64,000 nt of DNA from CANNDT01 sp945876205 (GTDB taxonomy: Bacteria > Acidobacteriota > Vicinamibacteria > Vicinamibacterales > UBA2999), in NCBI GenBank assembly GCA_947503365.1, contig CANNDT010000002.1, positions 51,366-115,365 on the forward strand. Direction: 5' to 3'. The position numbers and the translations under genes are program-made. The notes beneath the pieces are model-generated. The model had not been told where the DNA came from, ran no database searches, and worked only from the letters and a program-made list of their open reading frames with translations. This document shows positions 25,781 through 34,175 of this stretch, piece after piece (the stretch's first letter is position 1; the number at the start of each line of letters is the position of its first letter).

Positions 25781-26653
25781 ATGCGTCTTTTCATAACAGG
25801 GTCTGAGAGCTTCGTGGGGCGCGAGCTGCTCGCGCAGTGCGCCTCCGCTGGAATCGCCTGCACCGGTATCGATTCGGCGCCGGTGTCGCGCGAGGGATTC
25901 GAGCACCTGGACATTCGCTCGGAGCGCGTCGAAGAGGTGCTGCCCGAGGACGTCGACGCGGTCGTTCACCTGGCCGCCATGTCGCGTGACGCCGATTGCG
26001 TGGATCACCTGTACGACACGTTTGACGTGAACGTCATGGGTACGCTCAACCTGATGCGCGCGGCAAAGGCCAAAGGCGCGAAGCAGTTCATCTTCGCGTC
26101 GAGCGAGTGGGTGTACGATTCCTGTCAGGCCGGCGTCGTGAAAACAGAGGACTCGATCATCGATATCTCTCGACACACGTCCGAGTACGCGCTGTCGAAG
26201 CTGGCGGGCGAGGCCGTGTTGCGGCAGCAGTTCCTCCGCGGCTTCTGCGACACGACCGTGCTGCGCTTCGGCATCATCTATGGGCCGAGGCCATCGAACT
26301 GGTCGGCGGTGGAGGCGATTCTTCACAAGATTCGGCGGGGAGAGACGGTGCAGGTCGGCTCGGAGCAGACAGCGCGCCGCTTCATCCACGTGTCGGATAT
26401 CGCGCGCGGCATTGTGAAAGCTGTCGGATGGCCCGGCTTCACCGTGGTCAATCTCGAGGGGAGTCGTCTCGTCACGCTCCGTGAGATCGCCGACGCGTCC
26501 GCACGCGTGCTTGGCACGTCGGCACAGGTGGTGGCCACCGGCGGTTCCGCCAGCGTCCGGGACGTCTCGGGCGATCGCGCGGCAGAACTGTTCCAGTGGA
26601 GCCCTACGGTGGACCTCGAGGAAGGCCTTCGTAGTCTCCTCGCCTTCGTGTGA
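25781..26653 (+). CDS. NAD-dependent epimerase/dehydratase (extended SDR)
   Basis: 290 residues from ATG 25781, 5 nt after the SDR. The cofactor motif is LFITGSESFVGRELL, the catalytic pair is Y136ALSK140, and FASSEWVYD holds the catalytic-region serines. LRFGIIYGPRPSNW is the post-active-site stretch common to UDP-glucose 4-epimerase relatives. The IHVSDIARGIVKA segment and a C-terminal DLEEGLRSLL helix are typical. Substrate not known. The next gene is an RmlC homolog, so it may reduce the epimerised 4-keto-sugar (RmlD-like role). Confidence 0.85.
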   Translation: MRLFITGSESFVGRELLAQCASAGIACTGIDSAPVSREGFEHLDIRSERVEEVLPEDVDAVVHLAAMSRDADCVDHLYDTFDVNVMGTLNLMRAAKAKGAKQFIFASSEWVYDSCQAGVVKTEDSIIDISRHTSEYALSKLAGEAVLRQQFLRGFCDTTVLRFGIIYGPRPSNWSAVEAILHKIRRGETVQVGSEQTARRFIHVSDIARGIVKAVGWPGFTVVNLEGSRLVTLREIADASARVLGTSAQVVATGGSASVRDVSGDRAAELFQWSPTVDLEEGLRSLLAFV

Positions 26654-26660
26654 TTATCGC

Positions 26661-27227
26661 GTGCGTATCGAACCGCTGAAACTGGACGGCCTTTTCCTGC
26701 TCACGCCAGAGCCGCGTGAGGACAGCCGCGGATCGTTCACGCGCCTGTTCGACGTGGATGCGTTCAGGGCCGCCGGTTTGAACACCACGTGGCTGCAGGA
26801 AAGCCGGTCCTACACCGCACGCCGCCACACCGTGCGCGGGCTTCATGCGTCATTGCCGCCGGCGGTGGAAGGCAAGACCATCACCGCGGTTCGCGGAGAG
26901 GTGCTGTGGGTGTCGGTGGATATCCGTCGCGGCAGTCGCACATTCGGGCGCTGGGAGTCGGTGCGATTGGCTGGCGGCGTATACTCGACGCTCTACGCGG
27001 CTCGCGGATTTGCGCACGGATGCGTCTCACTGACCGACCATTGCGACCTCCTGCTGCGCGCCGACACACGGTACTCCGACCAGCATGGGACGGGGATTGC
27101 GTGGAACGATCCGGACCTCGCGATTGACTGGCAGCTTGGCGGCGCCGAGCCCGTCATCTCCGATCGCGACCGCCAATATCCGAATTTCAGACATTTCACG
27201 GACACAGTCGGGGGCGTCGAGCTGTGA
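26661..27227 (+). CDS. rfbC: dTDP-4-dehydrorhamnose 3,5-epimerase-family protein (RmlC/RfbC)
   Basis: 188 residues from GTG 26661, matching RmlC length. EPREDSRGSFTRLFD near residue 14-28 and RHTVRGLHASLPP near 55-67 (catalytic His region) fit the family. VRGEVLWVSVDIRRGSRTFG and the Tyr-bearing LYAARGFAHGC with ADTRYSDQHGTGIAWNDPDL complete it. The family inverts C3 and/or C5 of 4-keto-6-deoxy sugars. No RmlA or RmlB is in the window, so the substrate may instead be a CDP- or GDP-sugar made locally. Confidence 0.87.
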   Translation: MRIEPLKLDGLFLLTPEPREDSRGSFTRLFDVDAFRAAGLNTTWLQESRSYTARRHTVRGLHASLPPAVEGKTITAVRGEVLWVSVDIRRGSRTFGRWESVRLAGGVYSTLYAARGFAHGCVSLTDHCDLLLRADTRYSDQHGTGIAWNDPDLAIDWQLGGAEPVISDRDRQYPNFRHFTDTVGGVEL

Positions 27228-27254
27228 GCTCGCCGGCACACTGCGGGAGAGTCA

Positions 27255-28004
27255 ATGGACGATAAGCAGCGCTATCTCTTCGACCTGAATGGCTACCTGG
27301 TGCTCAAGGGCGTCGTGCCACCTGAGACGATCGCGGCCTGCAACAAAGTGCTCGACGTCATCGATCAGCTCGCGCCCGAGCGTTACCCCAATGGGGTGAC
27401 TCTTGGAAAGCCCCGCACACCAGCTGAGCTCTACGTCTCGAACATTGTCGAGGCGGACCCGGCGCTCAACGCATTCGTCGACATTCCGGAAGTGCTCGAT
27501 ATCATCGACGAGGTGTCGCTGCACTTGTATCGCCTCAATCACACCTACGCGATTTACCGATGGGGCACTGGATATACCTACCTGCATATGGGAGCCACCC
27601 CGCTGCATCCGAAGGCGACGTACATGTGCCACAACACACAGATGTTTTCGACGACCACGAAAGCGGTGTTTCCGATCCAGAACAACCAGACCGAGGACGG
27701 CTGTTTCGCGGTCGTGCCCGGATCGCACAAAGCGAACTTCAGGCGGCCCTTCGGCGACCACCCGGACGAGAACCCATCGCTTATCCCTGTACCAGGCGAG
27801 CCTGGAGATGCGGTTGTTTTTACGGAAGCGCTCACGCACGGCAGCGTCCCGAACGTGTCTGGCCGGCCGCGGCGCACCATCTACTTCTGCTACAGCGTGG
27901 GCTACATGCCCGACTGGGGCAGGCTCGGCCTGTCGTTCACCCCGGAATTCATGGCCGGATTGAACGACCGGCAGCGTGAAGTCGTTCGCCTGAAGGATCG
28001 CTGA
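27255..28004 (+). CDS. Phytanoyl-CoA-dioxygenase-family protein with H-x-G in place of H-x-D
   Basis: 249 residues with the PhyH-type double-stranded beta-helix pattern. DGCFAVVPGSHKANF near residue 155 is the family signature, and VVFTEALTHGSVPN gives the distal iron ligand H195, followed by R near 205 for 2-oxoglutarate. The proximal ligand motif is LHMG (H111-M-G113), so the usual Asp of HxD/E is a glycine. The same LHxG pattern is, to my memory, common in a large PhyH subfamily. HxA/HxG is also the iron site of Fe/2OG halogenases. It could hydroxylate, halogenate or do neither. Confidence 0.82.
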   Translation: MDDKQRYLFDLNGYLVLKGVVPPETIAACNKVLDVIDQLAPERYPNGVTLGKPRTPAELYVSNIVEADPALNAFVDIPEVLDIIDEVSLHLYRLNHTYAIYRWGTGYTYLHMGATPLHPKATYMCHNTQMFSTTTKAVFPIQNNQTEDGCFAVVPGSHKANFRRPFGDHPDENPSLIPVPGEPGDAVVFTEALTHGSVPNVSGRPRRTIYFCYSVGYMPDWGRLGLSFTPEFMAGLNDRQREVVRLKDR

Positions 28005-28750
28005 TGGCGGGTACTGACAGTGGCAGGGCTGACGCGTTCGAGGTACGCAACGCCGAGATGACGCGCCGGATGAACGCCGATCCGCACGTCCGCGACGTCA
28101 CGCGCGAGTGGGTGCACGCGGTGCTCCCGTACGAGTACCACTACCACTTCTCATGGTTAGGTGTGCCGATCATCCAGTTTCCGTCAGACATCGCGGCGAT
28201 GCAGGAGCTGATCTGGAATGTGAAGCCCGATCTGGTGATCGAGACCGGCGTTGCGCGCGGCGGCTCGTTGATCTTTTACGCGTCGATGCTCGAGCTGCTT
28301 GGGGGCGAAGGTCAGGTCATCGGCGTAGACGTCGACATCCGAAGCCATGCGCGCGAGGCGATCGAGGGCCATCCCCTCGGCCGCCGCGTCGTGATGGTGC
28401 AGGGTTCGTCCATCGATGAGGCCACGGTGGCGGAAGTGGCGCGCCACGCCGGGAAGCGTCAACGCGTGCTGGTCGTGCTGGATTCCAGTCACACGAGCGA
28501 ACACGTCGCGGCCGAGCTCCGGCTCTATTCGCCCTTTGTCACGCAGGGTAGCTACATCGTCGTGTTCGACACGGTGATCGACGATCTGCCGGACCGTTTT
28601 CACGAAGGCAAGGCGTGGAAGGCGGGACGGGGGCCGAAAGCCGCCGTTCGCGAATTTCTCGCCGCGAATACGGACTTCGGCGTCGACCGTACCTATGAAG
28701 ACAAGCTGCTGGTGACGGTGTCGCCGGAGGGATTTCTGAAACGCCTATGA
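28004..28750 (+). CDS. CmcI/rhamnosyl O-methyltransferase-family protein
   Basis: 248 residues starting on the last base of the PhyH stop. The SAM-binding region is LVIETGVARGGSLIFYASML near residues 77-96, followed by VIGVDVDIRSHAREAI, VVMVQGSSIDEATV and VLVVLDSSHTSEHVAAEL. This is the cephalosporin hydroxylase / rhamnosyl O-methyltransferase (CmcI, PF04989) pattern. Its VLDSSHTSEHV metal-binding segment is well kept. Despite the hydroxylase name, the fold is an O-methyltransferase. Likely O-methylation of a sugar hydroxyl. Confidence 0.85.
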   Translation: MAGTDSGRADAFEVRNAEMTRRMNADPHVRDVTREWVHAVLPYEYHYHFSWLGVPIIQFPSDIAAMQELIWNVKPDLVIETGVARGGSLIFYASMLELLGGEGQVIGVDVDIRSHAREAIEGHPLGRRVVMVQGSSIDEATVAEVARHAGKRQRVLVVLDSSHTSEHVAAELRLYSPFVTQGSYIVVFDTVIDDLPDRFHEGKAWKAGRGPKAAVREFLAANTDFGVDRTYEDKLLVTVSPEGFLKRL

Positions 28751-29655
28751 TGGGTTCCACTGAAATTGCGCAGCAGGTGCTGCGCCTGCGCCTCGCGCAG
28801 ATGCTCATCAACGAGCGCTACAAGAGCGGCGAGTTCAAGATTCCGATTCACCTGGCGATGGGGCACGAAGCCATTGCCATCGCGGTCAGCCGCGCCATGA
28901 CAACGGACGATCAGCTCGTCCTGCCGCACCGCAATATCCACTACAACCTCGCTCGGGCGGCGCGCTTCAAGCCGGTTCTCGACGAGTTCCTCCTGAATGC
29001 CAGTGGCATTGCTGGCGCCAGGCTGGGGTCGATGAACCTCGCGAATCCAGGCGACGGCGTGCGTTACTCGTCGAGCATTCTTGGCAACGCGCTGCCAGTC
29101 GCCGCAGGTATTGGCCTCGGTCTGCGCGTCAAGGAATCGCCAGGCATCGTCTTCGTCGTGACGGGTGACGGCGCGATCGAGGAGGGGGCGTTCGTCGAAA
29201 CCCTCACATTCATGCGCACCTACGACGTCAGCGGACTGGTCGTTGTGGAGAACAACGGCTGGTCGATGTCGACGACGATCGCGCAGCGCCGCTGCGCGAT
29301 TCATCTCGATCGGCTTGCGGAGGCTTTTGATATTCCGTACCGGCGAGTCACCGGTAACGATGTCTACGCATACGTGCGGGTATTGCAGGAGGTGCGTGAC
29401 CAGACCGCGCGCGACCGTCGGCCGGCGATCGTGGAAGTCGATCTGCACACGCTCGGTGACTGGCGTGCGGATCCTGACGGCCGGTACATCAACTATCACG
29501 CGGGTCCGGCGCCGACGGTTGAAATGCGGACATGGCCCGTGCTGCGGGAGAGCCACGAGGATCCGGTCTATGCGCTGATGGATCACGTCGATATGACGTT
29601 GCTGCAGGGCATCGCCGACGAGCAACTCGCGCTGCTCAAGGCGGAACTGGCGTGA
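28747..29655 (+). CDS. Thiamine-diphosphate enzyme, E1-alpha-like subunit
   Basis: 302 residues, ATG overlapping the methyltransferase stop. The ThDP motif runs from G140-D-G142 (GDGAIEEG) to N169-N170 (VVVENNGWSM), the classical GDG...NN spacing. HRNIHYNLARA and SSSILGNALPVAAGIGLGL match the alpha subunit of 2-oxoacid dehydrogenases and acetoin dehydrogenases. The next gene encodes the beta-like subunit with a 4-nt overlap. No lipoyl E2 or E3 gene is present, so a carboligase or transketolase-like job on a sugar is more likely than oxidative decarboxylation. That is inference. Confidence 0.85.
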   Translation: MMGSTEIAQQVLRLRLAQMLINERYKSGEFKIPIHLAMGHEAIAIAVSRAMTTDDQLVLPHRNIHYNLARAARFKPVLDEFLLNASGIAGARLGSMNLANPGDGVRYSSSILGNALPVAAGIGLGLRVKESPGIVFVVTGDGAIEEGAFVETLTFMRTYDVSGLVVVENNGWSMSTTIAQRRCAIHLDRLAEAFDIPYRRVTGNDVYAYVRVLQEVRDQTARDRRPAIVEVDLHTLGDWRADPDGRYINYHAGPAPTVEMRTWPVLRESHEDPVYALMDHVDMTLLQGIADEQLALLKAELA

Positions 29656-30629
29656 AATACCTGCAGCACATCAACGGCTTGATTCGCGCGACCATCGAAT
29701 CGCACGACGGGCCTCTCGTGATGCTCGGCCAGAATATCGCGGCAGGCTCGTGTCTTGGCGGGTTGACGCGGAATCTTCCGGCCGGCCCGACGCGACGTGT
29801 GCTGAACACTCCGAACGTCGAGAACACGCTGGTGGGCGCTGGCTTCGGCCTGATGATGACCGGGGTGTCGGCGGTCTTTTTCATGAAACAGCAGGACTTC
29901 CTGCTGCTTGGTATCGATCAGCTCGTCAATACCTATAACTACGTGCGCCAGAGCTCCCCGCGCGCTTCTTTCACGATCGTGACGATCGTGGTCGACACCG
30001 GGTACCAAGGCATCCAGTCGAGCCTGAATAACTTCGCGGATTTCTGCTCGATCGCTCGGGTGCGGGGATATGCCGTCACTAACAGGCACGATGCCGAAGT
30101 CGTGATCGCCAATCACCTTGTCGCGCCAGGCTTCCGGATCCTCGGCGTGTCACAGCGGTTGTTCCACACCGAACTGATCGATTGGACCGAAGGTCCCGTG
30201 GAGTCGATCGACGATGGCGCGCTGCTGCGGTATGCCACCGGAGCGGACGTGACGATCGCCGCCTGCAATTTCGCCTTTCCGCAGGCGTCGGCCCTGCGGC
30301 GTGAGCTCGATGCGCGCGGGGTCAGCGCCTCGCTGTTTTCCGTCAATGCGGCGCTTCCCGTGGACTGGGCGCCGATCGTCGAGGACGTGAAGCGCACGCG
30401 AACCGCGATCCTGCTCGATGACAGCAAGAGCGCGAATCGACCCTGTTATGCGCTTGCCACGGCACTATACGAGCACGCGCGCTGCCAACGCGTGCTCATC
30501 CTGGCGCGTGAGTCAACCGACGATCTTCTGCGACCACATCCCGAGGAATTCACCGTCAGCTGTGACAGCGTGCTGCGGGAACTCAGTGATCTCGTGCCTG
30601 GTCGCATCCTGGCGAATCCTGGAGGCTAA
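29652..30629 (+). CDS. Thiamine-diphosphate enzyme, E1-beta-like subunit
   Basis: 325 residues from GTG 29652, overlapping the alpha gene by 4 nt. The pyrimidine-binding domain (about 1-175) has TPNVENTLVGAGFGLMMTG, supplying the conserved Glu. The C-terminal transketolase-C domain (about 195-320) has GADVTIAACNFAF and TAILLDDSKSANRP. In E1-beta proteins the loop near here reads GxQHSQ; in this protein it reads Q122-S-S124, so the catalytic-loop His seems replaced by Ser. Together with the absence of E2/E3 this argues for altered chemistry. Order alpha then beta is as in known heterotetramers. Confidence 0.83.
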   Translation: MKYLQHINGLIRATIESHDGPLVMLGQNIAAGSCLGGLTRNLPAGPTRRVLNTPNVENTLVGAGFGLMMTGVSAVFFMKQQDFLLLGIDQLVNTYNYVRQSSPRASFTIVTIVVDTGYQGIQSSLNNFADFCSIARVRGYAVTNRHDAEVVIANHLVAPGFRILGVSQRLFHTELIDWTEGPVESIDDGALLRYATGADVTIAACNFAFPQASALRRELDARGVSASLFSVNAALPVDWAPIVEDVKRTRTAILLDDSKSANRPCYALATALYEHARCQRVLILARESTDDLLRPHPEEFTVSCDSVLRELSDLVPGRILANPGG

Positions 30630-30632
30630 GCG

Positions 30633-31334
30633 ATGTATTCGACCGAACCGAAGCTGCAGTACTTTGCGTATGACGTGGGCCGATTCGACTTCAGGTCGAT
30701 CTACGCGGCCCATCTTGCCGAGGCGATCGGCTGCCCGGCGCCGGAGGAGTTTCACAAGTACATCCCTGCCGACCGGATGCCGACGCATCCCGTCGAGGGG
30801 ACCGCGCACACCTACGGGCACGACATCCTGTACGCGATCGACCCGCAGTTCAGGCAGGCCGGCATCGTACCCGCGAAGGACCGTGGTTTTCTCACGATGT
30901 ACCGCGAGTTCATGAGGTGGTTCGAGAAAGAGATCGTCGGATAGCCGATGGTCTTTCAGCGTCTGCCCAGTCTTCGCATTCACTACCCGGGCTTCACCTC
31001 GTACGGCCTCATGCATCGCGATAGCGATTACAACCATCCAACCGAGGAAATCAACGTCTGGGTGCCGATCACCAGGGCGGCTGGTACGGCGTCGATGGTC
31101 ATCGAAAGCGAGGTCGGCCGCGCCGATTACGCCCCGGTGACGCTGGATTACGGCCGGTTCCTGATCTTCGATTCCGAGTTGATGCACGGAAACGAGGTCA
31201 ATCGCGAAGGCTATACACGCATGAGTTTCGACGTGGGGTTTATCCCGCGCCGGCTCTATGTCGATCACGTGGGCCAGAAGTCCGCGACATTTGGCAACGA
31301 GTTCGCCCTGGGAGCCTACTACGACGCCTTCTGA
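30633..31334 (+). pseudogene. StrG-like 2-oxoglutarate/Fe dioxygenase interrupted by an in-frame TAG
   Basis: Two reading frames, 30633-30944 and 30948-31334, are in the same phase and separated only by TAG (30942-30944) and one CCG codon. Read through, they give one protein of about 233 residues resembling StrG-type sugar dioxygenases. The upstream part ends FMRWFEKEIVG, and the downstream part resumes MVFQRLPSLRIH without loss. The downstream 128 residues carry the whole iron site, H23-x-D25 (MHRDSD) and H80 (LMHGNE), plus an Arg after it. ATG 30948 could restart translation. A point mutation, a sequencing error, or a true split gene are all possible. TAG is a normal stop elsewhere here. 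Confidence 0.7.
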
Positions 31335-31349
31335 AGCCACGGTGTTGTC

Positions 31350-32123
31350 ATGAAAGTTGTGATCCTCGCCGGCGGCGCCGGCACCCGTCTCGCGGAGCAC
31401 ACCGCCACGGTGCCGAAGCCGCTGGTCGAAATAGGTGGCCGGCCTGTGCTCTGGCACGTCATGAAAGGCTACGCGCGCTGGGGCTTTCACGACTATGTCC
31501 TGTGCCTCGGGTACAAGGGCGAGGCCATCCGCCGGTACTTCCTCGAATACGACCGCATGAACACGGACGTGTCGGTTGAGCTGGGCCCCGGCCGCGTCCA
31601 GGCCGTGGGTGGCGCGAACGGGGAGGCAGACTGGCGCGTGCTGCTCGCAGACACGGGTTTGACGACAGGTACGGGAGGTCGGCTCAAGCGGATCGAGAAG
31701 TACGTCGACGGCGATACCTTTCTTGCGACCTACGGTGACAGCCTTTCCGATGTCCCGATCCCCGAGGTCGTCGATTTCCATCGACGGTCCGGACGCATCG
31801 CGACCATGTGCGTCATGAAGTCGACGCAGCGGTTCGGCGTCGTGTCGTTCGAGAGAGGAATCGTCACGAGCTTCCGCGAAAAGCCGGACACCGCCGCCGA
31901 ATGGATTAACGGCGGGTACTACGTGTTCGATCGCAGGGTGTTCGGCTATTTCGACGCTGATTCGGCGTTCGAGGATGCTCCGCTGGCACGGCTCGTCGCT
32001 GATGGCCAGCTCGCGGCATATGAGCACAGGGGCTGCCATCGCGCGATGGACACGTTGCGCGACGTGGAGATGTTGAACGCGGAATGGAGCCGCGGGGCGG
32101 CTCCGTGGAAGACGTGGGTGTAG
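31350..32123 (+). CDS. rfbF: Glucose-1-phosphate cytidylyltransferase
   Basis: 257 residues, the usual length. The nucleotidyl-transfer loop is VVILAGGAGTRLAEHTATVPKP at residues 3-24 and is followed by VEIGGRPVLWHVMKGYARWG. TGLTTGTGGRLKRIEKYV, TYGDSLSDVPI and INGGYYVFDRRVF are all diagnostic of RfbF/DdhA, which forms CDP-glucose from CTP and glucose 1-phosphate. No typical CDP-glucose 4,6-dehydratase (RfbG) or RfbH dehydrase is in the window. The next step must lie elsewhere or be done by one of the atypical SDRs here. Confidence 0.88.
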   Translation: MKVVILAGGAGTRLAEHTATVPKPLVEIGGRPVLWHVMKGYARWGFHDYVLCLGYKGEAIRRYFLEYDRMNTDVSVELGPGRVQAVGGANGEADWRVLLADTGLTTGTGGRLKRIEKYVDGDTFLATYGDSLSDVPIPEVVDFHRRSGRIATMCVMKSTQRFGVVSFERGIVTSFREKPDTAAEWINGGYYVFDRRVFGYFDADSAFEDAPLARLVADGQLAAYEHRGCHRAMDTLRDVEMLNAEWSRGAAPWKTWV

Positions 32124-34153
32124 CCGCGGTCAAACTGGCTGCGGCCATCCTTGTGCTGGGGGCTATTGGCCTGCCGCTTCTCGAAACATGGGAGGCGCTG
32201 TTCCTCGGCCTTACGGTGCTCGCGCTCATCTTCGGCGATGCCCGCCCCGATTGGCGGCGCCGCATCCTCATCGCCGCCGTCGTTGTGGTGGCGGCCACGA
32301 CGGTCAAGGGGCTGCTCCCACGCGCGGATATCGCCGAAGCACACAACGCCTTCCTTGTGATGGACGCCGGCGGAGCCCTCGAGCGCGGGCTCCCGCACGA
32401 GGCGTTCCAGAGCTGGAAGGCGCAGTTCGATGCCCTGTACCCTCCGGACCCTCCGCCCTTCGAAGAACGATCGCAGTGGAGGAACACGGGTGTCCCAGCC
32501 ACGGTGTTTGCCGCCTCCACCGACGCGATCTGGAGAAAAGCGCGGTACACCCGTCAGGTCGATGCGATCGAATTTCGTTCGCTGGGCGAATTTCGCGGCG
32601 GATTCGCCAACGATCTTCAATACAACTTCTGGAAGGGCGAACTGCTGCGCGAGTGGATGCCGTTTTATGTCATGTACCGGTTGACGCCGGCGAGTGTCGG
32701 GAGTGCGCTCGCGTGGAAAGGGCAGGTGTTCTGGGAGGTAGACGGCGGACGGTACGAAGAGATCGTCCACTCGCAAATCGCCTCGAAGCTGATCGCCTCT
32801 GGCGATGTCGGCAAGCGTGTGTACGCGGCGTTCTTCCCGAAGCGGGACGCCGACATCGAGTTCAGGCTGGAGCCGTCGGTGACGCTTCGTCTGGGCGCGC
32901 TGCTGAGGGGACTCCTCGGGCTTGTCGCGGGAGCGTCGGCATTGCTGCTCCTGGTCAGGCCCCGCTGGCCGAGTTACGCGCGGGCCGTTCTGCTCTTCTC
33001 GACGGGCTACGTGCTGATCGTGTCGTTCATCTGGGTCAGCGCCGGCAAGTATCTCGGCGGTACCTATCCGCCGCAAGGCGGCGGCGATGACGGGCTGGCT
33101 CATGATGGGTGGGGCAGAGGAATGGCTCTGCTCGCGGGAGCCGGCGATCTGCCCGCGGCGCTCCAGGGGTTCGAACGCGTGTACTGGTTCACGCCGGGAA
33201 TGCGTTACGTGCGGATGGTCGAGAAGCTCATTTTCGGCGATACGAACCATATGTACGCCCTGATCGTGGCGGCCGTTCCCCTGATCATCTTCTTGCTGAT
33301 TCTCCATCTGACCAACCGCCGATGGGCGTGGGTCGGCACTGCGATGTTTTGTTTCATCCCCGTCGGTAATCCATCATTTCTGCAGTACATCGCCAACGCA
33401 AAGCTTGGGTACGGGGAAGCGTTCGGGGGCGCTGCGTTTCTCCTCGCCGTGGTCTGCCTGTTGAGGACGGAGCCAACATGGGGAGGGGGCGCGTCGAGTC
33501 GCGTGCTCGTCTGGATTGCCGGCGTGGCGCTTGCCCTGTCGGTGTTCGTACGTCCGAACTTTGCCATCGCAGTCGGCTGGCTGGCCCTCGCCTACTCGTG
33601 GGCCGCATGGCGCCGGCGCGACGGGGTCGCGATTGCGGTGCTGGCTGCAGGATTGGTGGTGACGGCGTGGATGCCGTTTCATAACTGGCACTACGGCGGC
33701 GAGATTCGCATGATTTCTGCCTCGACCGCCCTCGCCCTGCCGCTTGGTCCCCGGGAATACATGTCTGCCGCCGCCGATCTGCTGCAGGGCCATACCGCAA
33801 CGCCTGCGGCGACACAGGCCTTCACGCAGCTGTCCAAATGGCTCGGTAATCCTGGATTTGTCGTGACACCCAGGCTCAGGCCATTTGCGTGGGCGGCCCA
33901 CGTCGTGAAGCTCCTTGCGCTCCTGGGAACGATCATCCTGGTGGCGCGAGCGCTGGGACGGCGGAAACAGAGAACAAGCCTCTCGATCCTCGCAGTCACC
34001 GCTCTGTGTGCGCATGTGCCGATGCTGTTCGTATTCGAGCCGAATCCTCGATACGACATGCTGGGCTGGGATTTGTCGGTCCTCACGCTTTTCGCATGGT
34101 GCTACCACGCATGGAGGCCGGCGCGAGTCGCGCCCGACCTTGAAGCTGTCTGA
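32084..34153 (+). CDS. Large multi-pass membrane protein, putative GT-C-type glycosyltransferase (paralog A)
   Basis: 689 residues from ATG 32084, or 682 from GTG 32105; both overlap the cytidylyltransferase. Two hydrophobic helices (about residues 14-35 and 58-75) precede a soluble domain of about 190 residues, probably outside the membrane. It contains LLPRADIAEAHNAF and QSWKAQFDALY. Many membrane segments follow, with GGGDDGLAHDGWGRG and VYWFTPGMRYVRMVEK near residues 335-385. Acidic residues in an early outer loop fit a GT-C enzyme that uses a polyprenyl-phosphate sugar. Function is not proven. The next gene encodes a longer paralog. Confidence 0.72.
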   Translation: MEPRGGSVEDVGVAAVKLAAAILVLGAIGLPLLETWEALFLGLTVLALIFGDARPDWRRRILIAAVVVVAATTVKGLLPRADIAEAHNAFLVMDAGGALERGLPHEAFQSWKAQFDALYPPDPPPFEERSQWRNTGVPATVFAASTDAIWRKARYTRQVDAIEFRSLGEFRGGFANDLQYNFWKGELLREWMPFYVMYRLTPASVGSALAWKGQVFWEVDGGRYEEIVHSQIASKLIASGDVGKRVYAAFFPKRDADIEFRLEPSVTLRLGALLRGLLGLVAGASALLLLVRPRWPSYARAVLLFSTGYVLIVSFIWVSAGKYLGGTYPPQGGGDDGLAHDGWGRGMALLAGAGDLPAALQGFERVYWFTPGMRYVRMVEKLIFGDTNHMYALIVAAVPLIIFLLILHLTNRRWAWVGTAMFCFIPVGNPSFLQYIANAKLGYGEAFGGAAFLLAVVCLLRTEPTWGGGASSRVLVWIAGVALALSVFVRPNFAIAVGWLALAYSWAAWRRRDGVAIAVLAAGLVVTAWMPFHNWHYGGEIRMISASTALALPLGPREYMSAAADLLQGHTATPAATQAFTQLSKWLGNPGFVVTPRLRPFAWAAHVVKLLALLGTIILVARALGRRKQRTSLSILAVTALCAHVPMLFVFEPNPRYDMLGWDLSVLTLFAWCYHAWRPARVAPDLEAV
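32404..32433 (+). repeat. 30-nt exact repeat, copy 1 (paralog A)
   Basis: These 30 nt in paralog A are identical to 35141-35170 in paralog B and encode part of the shared QSWKAQFDA motif. A second identical stretch of 24 nt lies late in both genes, in the segment encoding AHVPMLFV. Such identity at silent positions suggests a duplication or later gene conversion. Confidence 0.8.
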
Positions 34154-34175
34154 ACAGACGCCGCACACCGCGCGC

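Noticed and set aside
30942..30944. Genome-wide TAG recoding (for example pyrrolysine) as explanation for the in-frame TAG
   Set aside because: Several intact genes here end in TAG (those ending at 4378, 20456, 32123, 37464, 45267, 51192), so TAG is a normal stop.
30513..33307. Two long - strand frames (508 and 453 codons)
   Set aside because: They oppose clear + strand genes (dioxygenase pieces, rfbF, membrane paralog A), break the operon direction and show His/Arg/Asp-rich composition typical of antisense frames in GC-rich DNA.
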